From Mycobacterium genavense ATCC 51234 (lineage in GTDB: Bacteria; Actinomycetota; Actinomycetes; Mycobacteriales; Mycobacteriaceae), in NCBI RefSeq assembly GCF_000526915.1, contig NZ_JAGZ01000001.1, forward strand, positions 620,001 to 684,000: 64,000 bases of DNA, read 5' to 3'. This document shows positions 46,684 through 55,726 of the stretch, piece by piece; positions within the stretch are counted from its first letter, which is position 1, and the number at the start of each line of letters is the position of its first letter. The translations under genes were made by a program, and so were the position numbers. The notes under the pieces were generated by a model. That model worked only from the letters and a program-made list of their open reading frames with translations, was not told the origin of the DNA and ran no database searches.

Positions 46684-49600
46684 TCAGGCGTTCGCCGTCA
46701 GCGCCAAGAAGCCGCCCAGTTCTAACAGGCCGGCCGGCGTGGTGGGCAAGTACTCGGTCAGCAGCTCCGAACGCACGATCACCGCCGCGTACTGCGCCCG
46801 GCTGACTGCCACGTTGAGCCGATTCCTGTTGAGCAGGAACGAGATTCCCCGCAGCACCTCGTCGGCCGACGATGCCGTCATCGAGATGAAGACCACCGGT
46901 GCCTGGCCGCCCTGGAACTTGTCGACGGTTCCAACCCGCACCGCGCCCAGACCAGCGGAGGCCAACCGCTGGCGCACCAGCGACACCTGAGCGTTGTACG
47001 GCGCCAGCACCAGCACATCCGGGGCGGCCAACGCCCGGGTGCCGTGCTCGTCGGTCCAGGCGGATCCGAGCAGCCGGCGGATCTCGGCGACGATCGCGTC
47101 GGCTTCCTCGGGGCTTTCAGTCGAATTGCCTTGGTGGTGAACCGAACACACGCGCACACCGGGCTGGCAGCCCTCCAGGCGGCGCGCCGCGGTGCGCTCG
47201 GTCACCGGATGCAGCCTGCCTTCGTACGACAGCTCGGAGACCGCGGCGCAGACCGCCGGGTGCATCCGGTAGGACAGGTCCAGGAAGTAGCCGCGCTCAT
47301 CGGGCAGTGTGCGCTGACCGTCGACCAGCCAGTCGAGCGCGGACGAGTCGACCGGCTCGGGGTGCGTGCCCTGACTGACCTGCGGCAGCTGTTGGGGGTC
47401 GCCGAGCAGCAGCAGGTTGCCGGCCGCCGGCGCCACCGCGATCGTGTTGGCCAGGCAGAACTGGCCGGCCTCGTCGATGACGAGCAGATCCAGGCTGCCC
47501 GGCGGCACCCGGTTGGCGTTGGCGAAATCCCAAGCCGTACCCCCGATCACGCATCCGCTGGTGGCGAAGATGAATGCGCCGTACTGGCTGCCGTCGATCT
47601 CCTGCCAGCGCGGCGCGTGGTGGTCGTATTTCTTCTTCGCGACCCGGCCCGGTTCCAGCCCGGCGTCCAGCACGGCGTCGAGCAGGTTCTCCACCGTGGC
47701 GTGCGATTGGGCCACCACACCGACGCGCCAGCGGTGTTCGGTGACCAGGCGGGTGATCACCTGGGCGGCCGTGTAGGTCTTTCCGGTTCCCGGTGGGCCG
47801 TGCACCGCCAGGTAGGACGACTCGAGATCCAGCGTCGCGGCGGTGATATCGGCGATGGTGTAGCCGGTGCGTGGGAGCGCGCCGCCGCTTTTGGTGCGGG
47901 GCGCGCGGCGCAGCAGCAGGTCGATCATGGCGGTGCGGGGCAGCCGCGGCAGCGCGGCGGCCACCGCGGTCGCGGTGGCTTCGATCGATTCACGCAGCGC
48001 GGCGGTGGGAAGCGGCGGGCCGGGGGTCAGCGCGAAGGGTAGTTGATGAAAGGTGTTGCCGTCTTTGCCGATTCGTTCCAGGATGACGACTTCGGTGGGG
48101 ACCGCCGGATCGTCGACCTCGACGACGGTGGCCCGTCCGGCCGCCCGCTGGTCGGGATTGTCGCTCATGCTCGGCGGGGCCGGTGCCTCGTACAGCGCGA
48201 ACACGTCGGTCATCAGGTCGCCGCGCGCGAGCTCACCGCGCAGCGTCACCCGCCGCTGCGGCTTGCGGGCCCGCGGCGGGGTATGCCAGTCCACGCTGAC
48301 GGTTGCCGCGTCGACGACAAAGACGTCGGTGTCGTCCGCCCATTCGTCGACCGGGAAGTTCAGCCGTTCGAAATGGGCCCACCAGAACGGTTTTTCCTCC
48401 CGCCGGTGGTAGCCGCGCGCCGCGCCCACCAGGGCGACGGCGACCTGCTCCGGCGTGCGGTCGCCGGCCGCGGCGTCCCCGGTGAACGCGGCCAGCGTCG
48501 CCGCCAGCTCGTCGTGGTCGTCGGCGGTGTCGCCGCCGGACACCGGCTGGGCGCCAACCGGTGTGACACCGGACTCCCAGGCGCGCACCAGCAACCAGTT
48601 GCGCAGTTCCTGCGTCGAGCGGCAGTCGTACTGGTTGTAGTCCTCGATCTCCTTGAGCACGGTCTCGGTTTCGCCGACGCGGCCGGCGTCGCGCAGCTCG
48701 CAGGCCTTGGCGTAGGAGGTGATCGAATCGGCGGCCGTGGTGACATCGCCCGAGCGCAGCTGGGCGCCCATGTAGAGCGGCTCGAGGGCCTTGAGGCTGA
48801 ACGACTCGGCGCCGGGTCGAATGCTCTTGCGCACCAACGGGTACAGGTCGACCAGGATCCCGCTGCGCAACAATTCGTCGACCTCGTCCTCGCCGACGCC
48901 GTAGCGTCCGGCAAGCCGCAACAGTGCCGTCTTCTCGTACGGCGCGTAGTGGTAGATGTGCATGTTGGGCCGGCGCTTGCGGCGCTTTTTGACCATCGCC
49001 AGGAAATCGACCAAAGCCTTGCGCTCCTCGACCCGGTTGTGCGCCCACAGCGGGCTGAACTTCCCGGCCGCGTCCAGCACGCCGAACAGGTACTCCAGGC
49101 CCCAATCCCGGCCGTCGGCGGTCCACAGCGGATCACCTTCGAAGTCGAAGAACAGATCGCCGGGGTCGGGCTCCGGCAACAGTGCCAGCGGCTGCGCATC
49201 GACGACCTGGAACTGCGGAACGCCGGTATCACGTTGCCGGACTTGCAGTTTCGCCTGAGCGGTCAGCTTGTCCAGCGCGCTGGGCGCCAGATCGGGCACC
49301 GGCCCGCGGTGTCGGGCCAGGTCGGCGACCGTGCCGATCCCGGCAGCAATCAGCTTGTCCCGCTGGCTGATTCGCATCCCGGCCACCAGCAGCAGGTCGT
49401 CTGTCGCCTGCACCTGCTCGACGCAGAGCGGGCACCGAAAACACGCCCGCACGGCGTCGTCTTCCCAGCGCACCGCCGTTCCGGCGGCGTAATGCTCGTC
49501 GAGGAGGCGCTGCAGCAGCGCGCGCTGGGATCGAAACACGGGGATCAGATCGCAGACGCGGTAACGCACGATCGAGCCGTCGCCCAGCCGCAGCTCGGCC

Positions 49601-50097
49601 TCGTCGGCGACGGACACGCCCATCCCGGTCAGCGCGTCGGCGTAGGCCGCCAGCTGCAGCAATGCGGTGACCTTGGGGGAGCGGGCCAGCTTGGTGTCGA
49701 CGAGCCGATACCGTTCGCCGTCGGCGACCAGGAAGTCGGCGAACCCGACGAAGCGGCCGTCGAACATCGCCGCCTGATACACCACCCGGGCGCGGTTGGC
49801 GATCGCGCGCCGCGTCGCCTCGGCGGCGGCGGTCAGCCCGGCCAAGGTGTAGGCCGGACGGCCGATGACGGCGACACCTTCGGCGAACTCGGTACGCAGC
49901 CGGTCGAGTTCGCGTTGCTCGTGCTCGTCACCGAGGGCGGCGGTGCGCGCCAGCAGTTCGTCCTCGACGTCGACGGCGGGGCCCCAGCCCAGCTTGGCAT
50001 CGAAATTCCGGAGTAGGGCGTATTCGCATCGGGCGGCCGCGGCCAGGTCCGACGCGCTGTACACGATGCTGTCGTCGGTGACGAACACAGCAGCCAC
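46684..50097 (-). CDS. TM0106-type RecB-like nuclease / RNase H-fold / SF1 helicase fusion
   Basis: An 1137-aa protein (Rv1251c counterpart). Residues about 10-280 form a RecB-like PD-(D/E)XK region (GFADFLVADGERYRLVDTKL) with a C-x2-C-type cluster ACFRCPLCVEQV and a helix-hairpin-helix-like IGTVADLARHRG. About 310-510 is an RNase H-fold exonuclease-like domain (LFFDFEGDPLW, HYAPYEKTALLRL, DYNQYDCRSTQEL). The C-terminal 450 residues are an SF1B/UPF1-like helicase: Walker A GPPGTGKTYT, Walker B LLVIDEAGQF, GDPQQLPQV, LSYRMHPAV, VGTVDKFQGGQAPVV and VAVSRAQ. A nucleic-acid processing role is secure, but the substrate is unknown. GTG 50097. Confidence 0.88.
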   Translation of the reverse strand: MAAVFVTDDSIVYSASDLAAAARCEYALLRNFDAKLGWGPAVDVEDELLARTAALGDEHEQRELDRLRTEFAEGVAVIGRPAYTLAGLTAAAEATRRAIANRARVVYQAAMFDGRFVGFADFLVADGERYRLVDTKLARSPKVTALLQLAAYADALTGMGVSVADEAELRLGDGSIVRYRVCDLIPVFRSQRALLQRLLDEHYAAGTAVRWEDDAVRACFRCPLCVEQVQATDDLLLVAGMRISQRDKLIAAGIGTVADLARHRGPVPDLAPSALDKLTAQAKLQVRQRDTGVPQFQVVDAQPLALLPEPDPGDLFFDFEGDPLWTADGRDWGLEYLFGVLDAAGKFSPLWAHNRVEERKALVDFLAMVKKRRKRRPNMHIYHYAPYEKTALLRLAGRYGVGEDEVDELLRSGILVDLYPLVRKSIRPGAESFSLKALEPLYMGAQLRSGDVTTAADSITSYAKACELRDAGRVGETETVLKEIEDYNQYDCRSTQELRNWLLVRAWESGVTPVGAQPVSGGDTADDHDELAATLAAFTGDAAAGDRTPEQVAVALVGAARGYHRREEKPFWWAHFERLNFPVDEWADDTDVFVVDAATVSVDWHTPPRARKPQRRVTLRGELARGDLMTDVFALYEAPAPPSMSDNPDQRAAGRATVVEVDDPAVPTEVVILERIGKDGNTFHQLPFALTPGPPLPTAALRESIEATATAVAAALPRLPRTAMIDLLLRRAPRTKSGGALPRTGYTIADITAATLDLESSYLAVHGPPGTGKTYTAAQVITRLVTEHRWRVGVVAQSHATVENLLDAVLDAGLEPGRVAKKKYDHHAPRWQEIDGSQYGAFIFATSGCVIGGTAWDFANANRVPPGSLDLLVIDEAGQFCLANTIAVAPAAGNLLLLGDPQQLPQVSQGTHPEPVDSSALDWLVDGQRTLPDERGYFLDLSYRMHPAVCAAVSELSYEGRLHPVTERTAARRLEGCQPGVRVCSVHHQGNSTESPEEADAIVAEIRRLLGSAWTDEHGTRALAAPDVLVLAPYNAQVSLVRQRLASAGLGAVRVGTVDKFQGGQAPVVFISMTASSADEVLRGISFLLNRNRLNVAVSRAQYAAVIVRSELLTEYLPTTPAGLLELGGFLALTANA

Positions 50098-50146
50098 TGT
50101 AGGTGAGGCGACCGACAGCGATGCGGTGCCGCGACCGCGCGCCGGG

Positions 50147-50743
50147 TCAGTGCCCGGGGCCGTTGCCGATCAGCTCGACGGTGTTGCCGTTCCAATGGAA
50201 TCGGACGTTGGTGTTCAGGCCGTTGATCCCGCTGGGATAGGTCAACGCGACCGTATCGCCGGTGGTTTGGGCCGCGTCGATGCCGTTGAACCCGTAGGTG
50301 TCCGGCACGCCCTGCGGGATGAACTGCCCGAGATGGAACAGCACGGCGCGGGTCGTCGGATTGATCGCGTTGGTGTTGGCCTTGATGATCACCGCGGACA
50401 GCTGGGCGCACTGGTTGTAGTTACCGGCCAACGGCTCCGGGTTCCACGCCTGTTGGCTGCGCGGATCGCGGGGTAGCTCGGAGACCACTTTCGCGATCGT
50501 CGGCGAGGCCAGATTGACCGCGCACGGGTCGGCCGGCGGGCTGGAACCCGGCGACGCGGTTTCGGTCGGCTTCGGGGTGGCCGGGGCGGTGATCGACGCG
50601 GTCGCCGTGGTGGCTTGCGGCGTCTTGGCGACCGTCGAATCTCCCGAACCGCAGCCGGCCAACGTCGCGGCGGCCAGGACGCCGACGGTCAGTGTCTCGA
50701 CACGGCATGGTAGGCACCCCACACCGCGCCACCGTACCGGCAT
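50147..50743 (-). CDS. lprE: Lipoprotein LprE
   Basis: A 198-aa lipoprotein with an N-terminal hydrophobic segment LTVGVLAAATLAGC (lipobox LAGC, Cys about residue 31), a Thr/Pro/Ser-rich linker and a conserved DUF3558-like domain (DPCAVNLASPTIAKVVSELP, NYNQCAQLSAVIIKANTNA, QGVPDTYGFNGID) with two cysteines. ATG 50743 is used; ATG 50767 is also possible and gives a longer, Pro-rich start. Divergent from deaD over about 105 bases and 49 bases ahead of the nuclease-helicase gene on the same strand. Function unknown. Confidence 0.85.
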   Translation of the reverse strand: MPVRWRGVGCLPCRVETLTVGVLAAATLAGCGSGDSTVAKTPQATTATASITAPATPKPTETASPGSSPPADPCAVNLASPTIAKVVSELPRDPRSQQAWNPEPLAGNYNQCAQLSAVIIKANTNAINPTTRAVLFHLGQFIPQGVPDTYGFNGIDAAQTTGDTVALTYPSGINGLNTNVRFHWNGNTVELIGNGPGH

Positions 50744-50848
50744 CGCGGGCGCCGGTGTGGCAGGCATGCCGTGCCACTGCCCAGACCGGCGGTGCCCCCA
50801 CGCGCCCAGCTGCGCTGCGCTGCCGGTCACCACTAAACTTCTCAGACG

Positions 50849-52558
50849 ATGACAGTCCCCGACGGCTCGCCGAGCGCGGCCGCTACTTCGTTTGCCGACC
50901 TGCAGATTCATCCCGACGTCGTGCGGGCCCTCGCCGATGTGGGCTACGAGTCGCCGACGGGAATCCAGGCCGCGACGATTCCGGCGCTGATGGCGGGTTC
51001 GGACGTGGTGGGTCTGGCGCAGACCGGCACCGGTAAGACGGCGGCGTTCGCCACCCCGATCCTGTCCAAGATCGACGTCGGCAACAAAGCCATTCAGGCC
51101 CTTGTCTTGGCGCCCACCCGCGAACTGGCGCTGCAGGTGGCCGAGGCGTTCAGCCGATACGGTGCCCATCTACCGCAGCTCAACGTGCTGCCGATCTACG
51201 GCGGGGCGTCCTACGGCGTGCAGTTGGCCGGGCTGCGCCGCGGCGCACAGGTGGTGGACGGCACGCCGGGCCGGGTCATCGACCACCTCGAACGCGGGAC
51301 GCTGGATCTGTCCCGGGTGGACTACCTGGTGCTCGACGAGGCCGACGAGATGCTCACCATGGGTTTCGCCGACGAAGTCGACCGCATTCTGAGCGAGACG
51401 CCCGAGTACAAGCAGGTGGCCCTCTTCTCGGCGACCATGCCACCGGCGATCCGCAAGATCACCACCAAGTATCTGCACGACCCGTTCGAAGTCACCTCGA
51501 AGGCGAAAACGGCTACCGCCGAGAACATTTCGCAGCGCTACATTCAAGTAGCCGGGCCGCGCAAGATGGACGCGCTGACCCGGATCTTGGAAGTCGAGCC
51601 GTTCGAGGCGACGATCGTCTTCGTGCGCACCAAGCAGGCGATCGAAGAGGTGGCCGAAAAGCTGCGCGCCCGGCGCTTTTCCGCGGCCGCCATCAACGGC
51701 GACATCGCGCAGGCCCAGCGCGAGCGGACCGTGGCCGCGCTGAAGGACGGCAGCATCGACATCCTGGTGGCCACCGACGTCGCGGCCCGGGGCCTCGACG
51801 TCGAACGCATCTCGCACGTGCTCAACTACGACATCCCGCACGACACCGAGTCGTACGTCCATCGCATCGGGCGCACCGGCCGGGCCGGGCGTTTGGGCGC
51901 CGCACTGTTGTTCGTCTCGCCGCGGGAACGCCACCTGCTCAAGGCGATTGAGAAGGCGACGCGGCAGAGTTTGACCGAGGCCGAACTTCCCACCGTCGAA
52001 GACGTCAACGCCCAGCGGGTGGCGAAGTTCGCCGACTCCATCACTGGCGCACTGGGCAGCCCGGGCCTCGAGCTGTTTCGCAGGCTGGTCGAGGACTACG
52101 AGCGCGAGCACGACGTGCCGATGGCCGACATCGCCGCGGCGCTGGCGCTGCAGTCCCGCGACGGCGAAGAGTTTTTGATGTCGCCCGAACCGCCGCCGCG
52201 ACGCCGCGAGCGGGACAACGAGCGCCGGGAGCGGCCCGAAAAGCCAAGGGGCATACGGTCGTTCCAGACCTACCGGATCGCCGGCGGCAAGCGTCACAAG
52301 ATCGGGCCGGGCGCGATCGTCGGCGCCATCGCCAACGAGGGCGGCCTGCACCGCAGCGATTTCGGGCACATCGCCATCGGGCCGGATTTCTCGTTGGTGG
52401 AGTTGCCGGCAAAGCTGTCGCCGTCGACGCTGAAAAAGCTTGAAAAGACCAGTATCTCGGGTGTACTGATCGACCTCAAGCCGGATCGCGCGTCCGGCAA
52501 GTCCGCGGACAAGCCCCGGCGCGGTGGGCCCAAGCCGCGTAGAAAAGACGCTGGATGA
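50849..52558 (+). CDS. deaD: DEAD-box RNA helicase DeaD/CsdA
   Basis: A 569-aa ATP-dependent RNA helicase for ribosome assembly and cold or stress adaptation. Q-motif GYESPTGIQAATIP, motif I AQTGTGKT, Ia APTRELALQ, II DEAD, III SAT, and VI HRIGRTGRAGR are all present. A DbpA-type RNA-binding domain (ITYRIAGGKRHKIGPGAIVG-like, starting TYRIAGGKRHKIGPGA) is followed by a basic, disordered tail. ATG 50849. Its stop overlaps the following acyltransferase ATG by four bases, an odd pairing of functions. Confidence 0.95.
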   Translation: MTVPDGSPSAAATSFADLQIHPDVVRALADVGYESPTGIQAATIPALMAGSDVVGLAQTGTGKTAAFATPILSKIDVGNKAIQALVLAPTRELALQVAEAFSRYGAHLPQLNVLPIYGGASYGVQLAGLRRGAQVVDGTPGRVIDHLERGTLDLSRVDYLVLDEADEMLTMGFADEVDRILSETPEYKQVALFSATMPPAIRKITTKYLHDPFEVTSKAKTATAENISQRYIQVAGPRKMDALTRILEVEPFEATIVFVRTKQAIEEVAEKLRARRFSAAAINGDIAQAQRERTVAALKDGSIDILVATDVAARGLDVERISHVLNYDIPHDTESYVHRIGRTGRAGRLGAALLFVSPRERHLLKAIEKATRQSLTEAELPTVEDVNAQRVAKFADSITGALGSPGLELFRRLVEDYEREHDVPMADIAAALALQSRDGEEFLMSPEPPPRRRERDNERRERPEKPRGIRSFQTYRIAGGKRHKIGPGAIVGAIANEGGLHRSDFGHIAIGPDFSLVELPAKLSPSTLKKLEKTSISGVLIDLKPDRASGKSADKPRRGGPKPRRKDAG

Positions 52559-53694
52559 CGCTGTCCGACGAACGGGACGCCCAGGGCGGACTCGAGCAGG
52601 TCTCGCGCGTCGACCGGGTCGCTTCCCTGACCGGAATCCGCGCGGTCGCCGCGATCCTGGTCGTCGGCACCCACGCCGCCTACACCACCGGCAAGTACAC
52701 GCACGGCTATTGGGGCCTGGCCGGTGCCCGGATGGAGATCGGGGTACCGATCTTCTTCGTGCTGTCCGGCTTCTTGCTGTTCGGTCCCTGGATCAAGACG
52801 GCCGTCGACGGCAGACCGCCGCCCTCGGTGAGTCGCTATGCGTGGCACCGGGTTCGGCGCATCATGCCGGCCTATGTCATCACCGTGCTGTTCGCCTATG
52901 TGCTCTACCACTTCCGCAACGCCGGACCGAACCCCGGACACTCCTGGATCGGGTTGACTCGCAATCTCACGTTGACGCAGATCTACACCGACGGCTACCT
53001 CGGCAAGTATCTGCATCAGGGGCTGACCCAGATGTGGAGCCTCGCCGTCGAGGTGTCCTTCTACGTGGTGCTGCCGTTTCTGGCCTACCTGCTGTTGGTG
53101 GTCATCTGCCGTCGGCGCTGGCAGCCGCGACTACTGGTGGGCACCTTGTTGGGGCTGTCGTTGATCAGCCCGGCCTGGGTGGTGTTGGTGCACACCGATC
53201 ATTGGTTCGCCGACGGCGCCCGGCTGTGGCTGCCGACCTACCTGGCCTGGTTTCTCGGCGGCATGCTGCTGGCGGTGCTGCAGGCGATGGGCGTGCGCTG
53301 CTATGCGTTCGCGGCCATACCGTTGGCGGTCATCTGCTATTTCATCGTGTCCACCCCGATCGGCGGCGCTCCCACGACATCGCCGGCGACGACCCCGGAG
53401 GCGGTCGTCAAGACGGTGTTCTATGCCGTGATCGCCACCCTGGCGGTGGCGCCGCTGACCCTACAGGGCCACGGCTGGTACTGGCAACTGCTGGCCAGCC
53501 GACCGATGGTGTGGCTGGGCGAGATCTCCTATGAAATCTTCCTGATCCATTTGGTGACCATGGAATTCGCGATGGTCTACATCGTGCGCGCCCACGTCTA
53601 CACCGGTCCGATGCTGTACCTGTTCGTCGCGACGCTGGCGGTGACGATCCCGCCGGCCTGGCTGCTGCACCGGTTCACCCGGGTGCGCAACTGA
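52555..53694 (+). CDS. Membrane acyltransferase 3 family protein (OafA/YrhL type)
   Basis: A 379-aa integral membrane acyltransferase (Rv1254 counterpart) with about ten helices. VASLTGIRAVAAILVVGTHA carries the conserved RAxA...H near the N-terminus, GVPIFFVLSGFLLFGPW the second family motif, and LGEISYEIFLIHLVTMEF the C-terminal one. Such enzymes O-acylate sugars or lipids at the membrane; the acceptor is unknown. Translationally coupled to deaD by ATGA; converges on the TetR gene after 11 bases. Confidence 0.88.
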   Translation: MTLSDERDAQGGLEQVSRVDRVASLTGIRAVAAILVVGTHAAYTTGKYTHGYWGLAGARMEIGVPIFFVLSGFLLFGPWIKTAVDGRPPPSVSRYAWHRVRRIMPAYVITVLFAYVLYHFRNAGPNPGHSWIGLTRNLTLTQIYTDGYLGKYLHQGLTQMWSLAVEVSFYVVLPFLAYLLLVVICRRRWQPRLLVGTLLGLSLISPAWVVLVHTDHWFADGARLWLPTYLAWFLGGMLLAVLQAMGVRCYAFAAIPLAVICYFIVSTPIGGAPTTSPATTPEAVVKTVFYAVIATLAVAPLTLQGHGWYWQLLASRPMVWLGEISYEIFLIHLVTMEFAMVYIVRAHVYTGPMLYLFVATLAVTIPPAWLLHRFTRVRN

Positions 53695-53705
53695 GTGACT
53701 TTCGG

Positions 53706-54287
53706 TCAGCGGCGGGCGCTTGCCGGGGCGACGACCGGGACGACGAATTCCTCGATCGTCGCCCGCTCCTCGTTTTCGTCGCGGCCCGGATGCGTCAGCA
53801 GCGAGACGATCACCCGCACCGTCCAGCGCGCCCGCCGTTCGATGGCGGCGGGATCGTCGGGCCCCAGTGATTGCAAAAACGCCGACGCCAACGCCGTGAT
53901 CACGTCGGACTGCCCTGCCAACTCCCCACCGACCGGGGGGCGGGTGGTGGCGAACCACGACGACAGCGCGGGGCTCTCGCGAACCATCCCCAGCGTGACG
54001 AGGATGCTCACCACCAGCTTCTCGCCGGGATCCTCGATGCCGCCGGTGCGCGCGATGATGTCGCGACCCAGCCGGTGTGTCTCACGGTGGATGTACGCGG
54101 TGCGCAACGCTTCGCGGTTGTCGAAGTACCGATACAGCGTGGCGCGGGAACAGCCTGCGGCCCTGGCGATTTCGTTCATGCCGATCGAATCCGAGTCGCG
54201 CTGGGTGTAGAGTTGCTCGGCCGCGTCGAGGATGCGGTCCACGGCTGCTTCGCTGCGGCTGGAGGCTAGCCAATCGTTACCGGCCAT
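53706..54287 (-). CDS. TetR family regulator next to cyp130
   Basis: A 193-aa TetR protein (Rv1255c counterpart). Helix-turn-helix: VDRILDAAEQLYTQRDSDSI followed by MNEIARAAGCSRATLYRYFDNREAL. The C-terminal ligand domain is short. ATG 54287 shares its first base position with the last base of the cyp130 locus, so both genes form one minus-strand operon, probably controlled from the promoter/palindrome at 55530-55558. Intact although cyp130 is frameshifted. Confidence 0.88.
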   Translation of the reverse strand: MAGNDWLASSRSEAAVDRILDAAEQLYTQRDSDSIGMNEIARAAGCSRATLYRYFDNREALRTAYIHRETHRLGRDIIARTGGIEDPGEKLVVSILVTLGMVRESPALSSWFATTRPPVGGELAGQSDVITALASAFLQSLGPDDPAAIERRARWTVRVIVSLLTHPGRDENEERATIEEFVVPVVAPASARR

Positions 54288-55523
54288 CAGGACTTCACCG
54301 TGATCGGCACCGACACCGGGCGCCGCACGTAGCTACCGCCGGCCCAGACGATCGAATTCTCGTCGACGTCGAAATCGGGGCAGCGGGCCAGCAGTTCGGT
54401 CAGCGCGACCCGGGATTGCATCCTGGCCGCCGCCGCCCCCAGGCAGTGGTGTGCGCCGTGGCTGAATGTCAGGATGTTGCGCGGGTAGCGGGTGACGTCG
54501 AGTTCGCCAACGTCCGGTCCGTATTGACGTTCGTCGCGGTTGGCCGACCCGTACAGCAGCAGCACTCGACGGCCGGCCGGGATCGTGGTGTCGCCGATCG
54601 TCGCGTCGCGCGTGGTCGTCCGCGCCAGGCCCTGTACCGGCGAGGTCAGCCGCAACAGCTCCTCAACCGCGTCGCCGATCAGCCCGGGCTTGCGCACCAA
54701 CAACTCTCGCTGATCGGGCCACTGGTGCAGCAGCGGCATCGAGCCGCCCAGCATGCCGGTCACGGTGTCGTTGCCGCCGGTGACCATCGTGAAGGTGAAC
54801 GCCAGAATCGACAGCGTGCCCGAGATGTCGCCGTCGGCTCCCACTCCGGCGGCGACCAGGTGGGAGATGGTGTCGCCGCGATGTGCGCCGGCGTTCGATC
54901 AGGGCGGTGAAGTAGGCCATCATCGAGCCGACCGCGTCACCGGCGGTTTCCAGCGCACCCGCGACGCCGCCGTCGGCGGTGTTGGCCGCGACGATGGCCT
55001 GCGTCCAGCCGTCGAACTGGACCCAATCCTCTTCGGGCACACCGAGATAATGCGCGACCACCATCGACGGCAGCGGCTTGAACAACTCGGTGACGATGTC
55101 GCCGCCGCCGTTCGACCGCAACCCCTCGATGCGCTCGGTGACGAACTGGCGAACCTTGGGCTCGATGGCCTCGACCTGTCGTGGCGTGAACCCGCGCGAC
55201 ACCGGCTTGCGAAACTCCGTGTGCACCGGTGGGTCCTGCATGACGAACGGCGGATTATCCCGTAGCCCAATCAATTTCAGGTCGTCATAGTTGACCGTCA
55301 GGCCCTGCGCCGAGGAGAACGTCTCGTGATCGCGGGCCGCCGACCACACATCGGTGTGCCGGAACAGCACGTAGTAGTCGTGCTCGGGGTGTTTGGCGGG
55401 AACGACGTGGTGCACCGGGTCGTGGTCGCGCAGCGCCCGGTACATCGGCCACGGGCATGGCCACGTGTCGGCGTTGGCCAACTCGAACATGACGGGCGCG
55501 TTGTGAGACATAACCGCAGTCAT
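54287..55523 (-). pseudogene. cyp130: Cytochrome P450 130, frameshifted
   Basis: From ATG 55523 the frame gives the N-terminal half of a P450 very close in character to M. tuberculosis CYP130 (ADTWPCPWPMYRALRDHDPV, SSAQGLTVNYDDLKLIG, MVVAHYLGVPEEDWVQFDGW). After ALIERRRTS at about 54885-54895 the frame breaks; GDTISHLVAAGVGADGDISG continues in another frame with the I-helix MVTGGNDTVTGML, the ExxR EELLRL and the heme-cysteine loop FSHGAHHCLG. Against CYP130 the junction is short by about five bases. The two pieces cannot make a working enzyme unless the frame is restored, because heme ligand and N-terminal half are in different frames. Confidence 0.88.
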
Positions 55524-55529
55524 GTCTCA

Positions 55530-55558
55530 TTCGTACGACAATTGTTGCGGGATGTCAA
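55530..55558 (-). promoter_or_regulatory. SigA-type promoter with overlapping palindrome for cyp130-TetR
   Basis: On the minus strand TTGACA (55558-55553) is followed after 17 bases by TACGAAT (55535-55529). Initiation about seven bases on would fall at or next to ATG 55523, giving a leaderless or near-leaderless mRNA, which is common in mycobacteria. The eight-base palindrome TCGTACGA (55531-55538) covers the -10 element and could be the TetR operator. Confidence 0.55.
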
Positions 55559-55590
55559 TGCCTCGGCTTAGTGTGCGTTGGCGGCTTCGG

Positions 55591-55683
55591 GTGTGCGTCC
55601 TGGGTGCCCTCGCCCGGCGTGTCGCCGCCCCAGGCGCACACGGACGCCCCAGGCACGCACGGAAGCCCTGGGCGCACATTCAA
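55591..55683. repeat. Imperfect 19-base tandem repeat and inverted repeat upstream of cyp130
   Basis: Three 19-base units start at 55627 (GCCCCAGGCGCACACGGAC), 55646 (GCCCCAGGCACGCACGGAA) and 55665 (GCCCTGGGCGCACATTCAA). The segment GTGTGCGTCCTGGG at 55591-55604 is the inverted form of CCCAGGCGCACAC. The block fills most of the 200 bases between the cyp130 promoter and the end of the FAD-linked oxidase gene and encodes nothing I can recognise. Probably a dispersed intergenic repeat. Confidence 0.5.
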
Positions 55684-55726
55684 CGCCCCGGCCGCCTGCG
55701 CGTCAGGCGTAGAGCCGCCGTAAGAA

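Noticed and set aside
48043..50016. A 657-codon open frame on the plus strand
   Set aside because: It lies antisense to the nuclease-helicase gene; its Gly/Arg/Gln/Val-rich composition is typical of a high-GC shadow frame and shows no domain.
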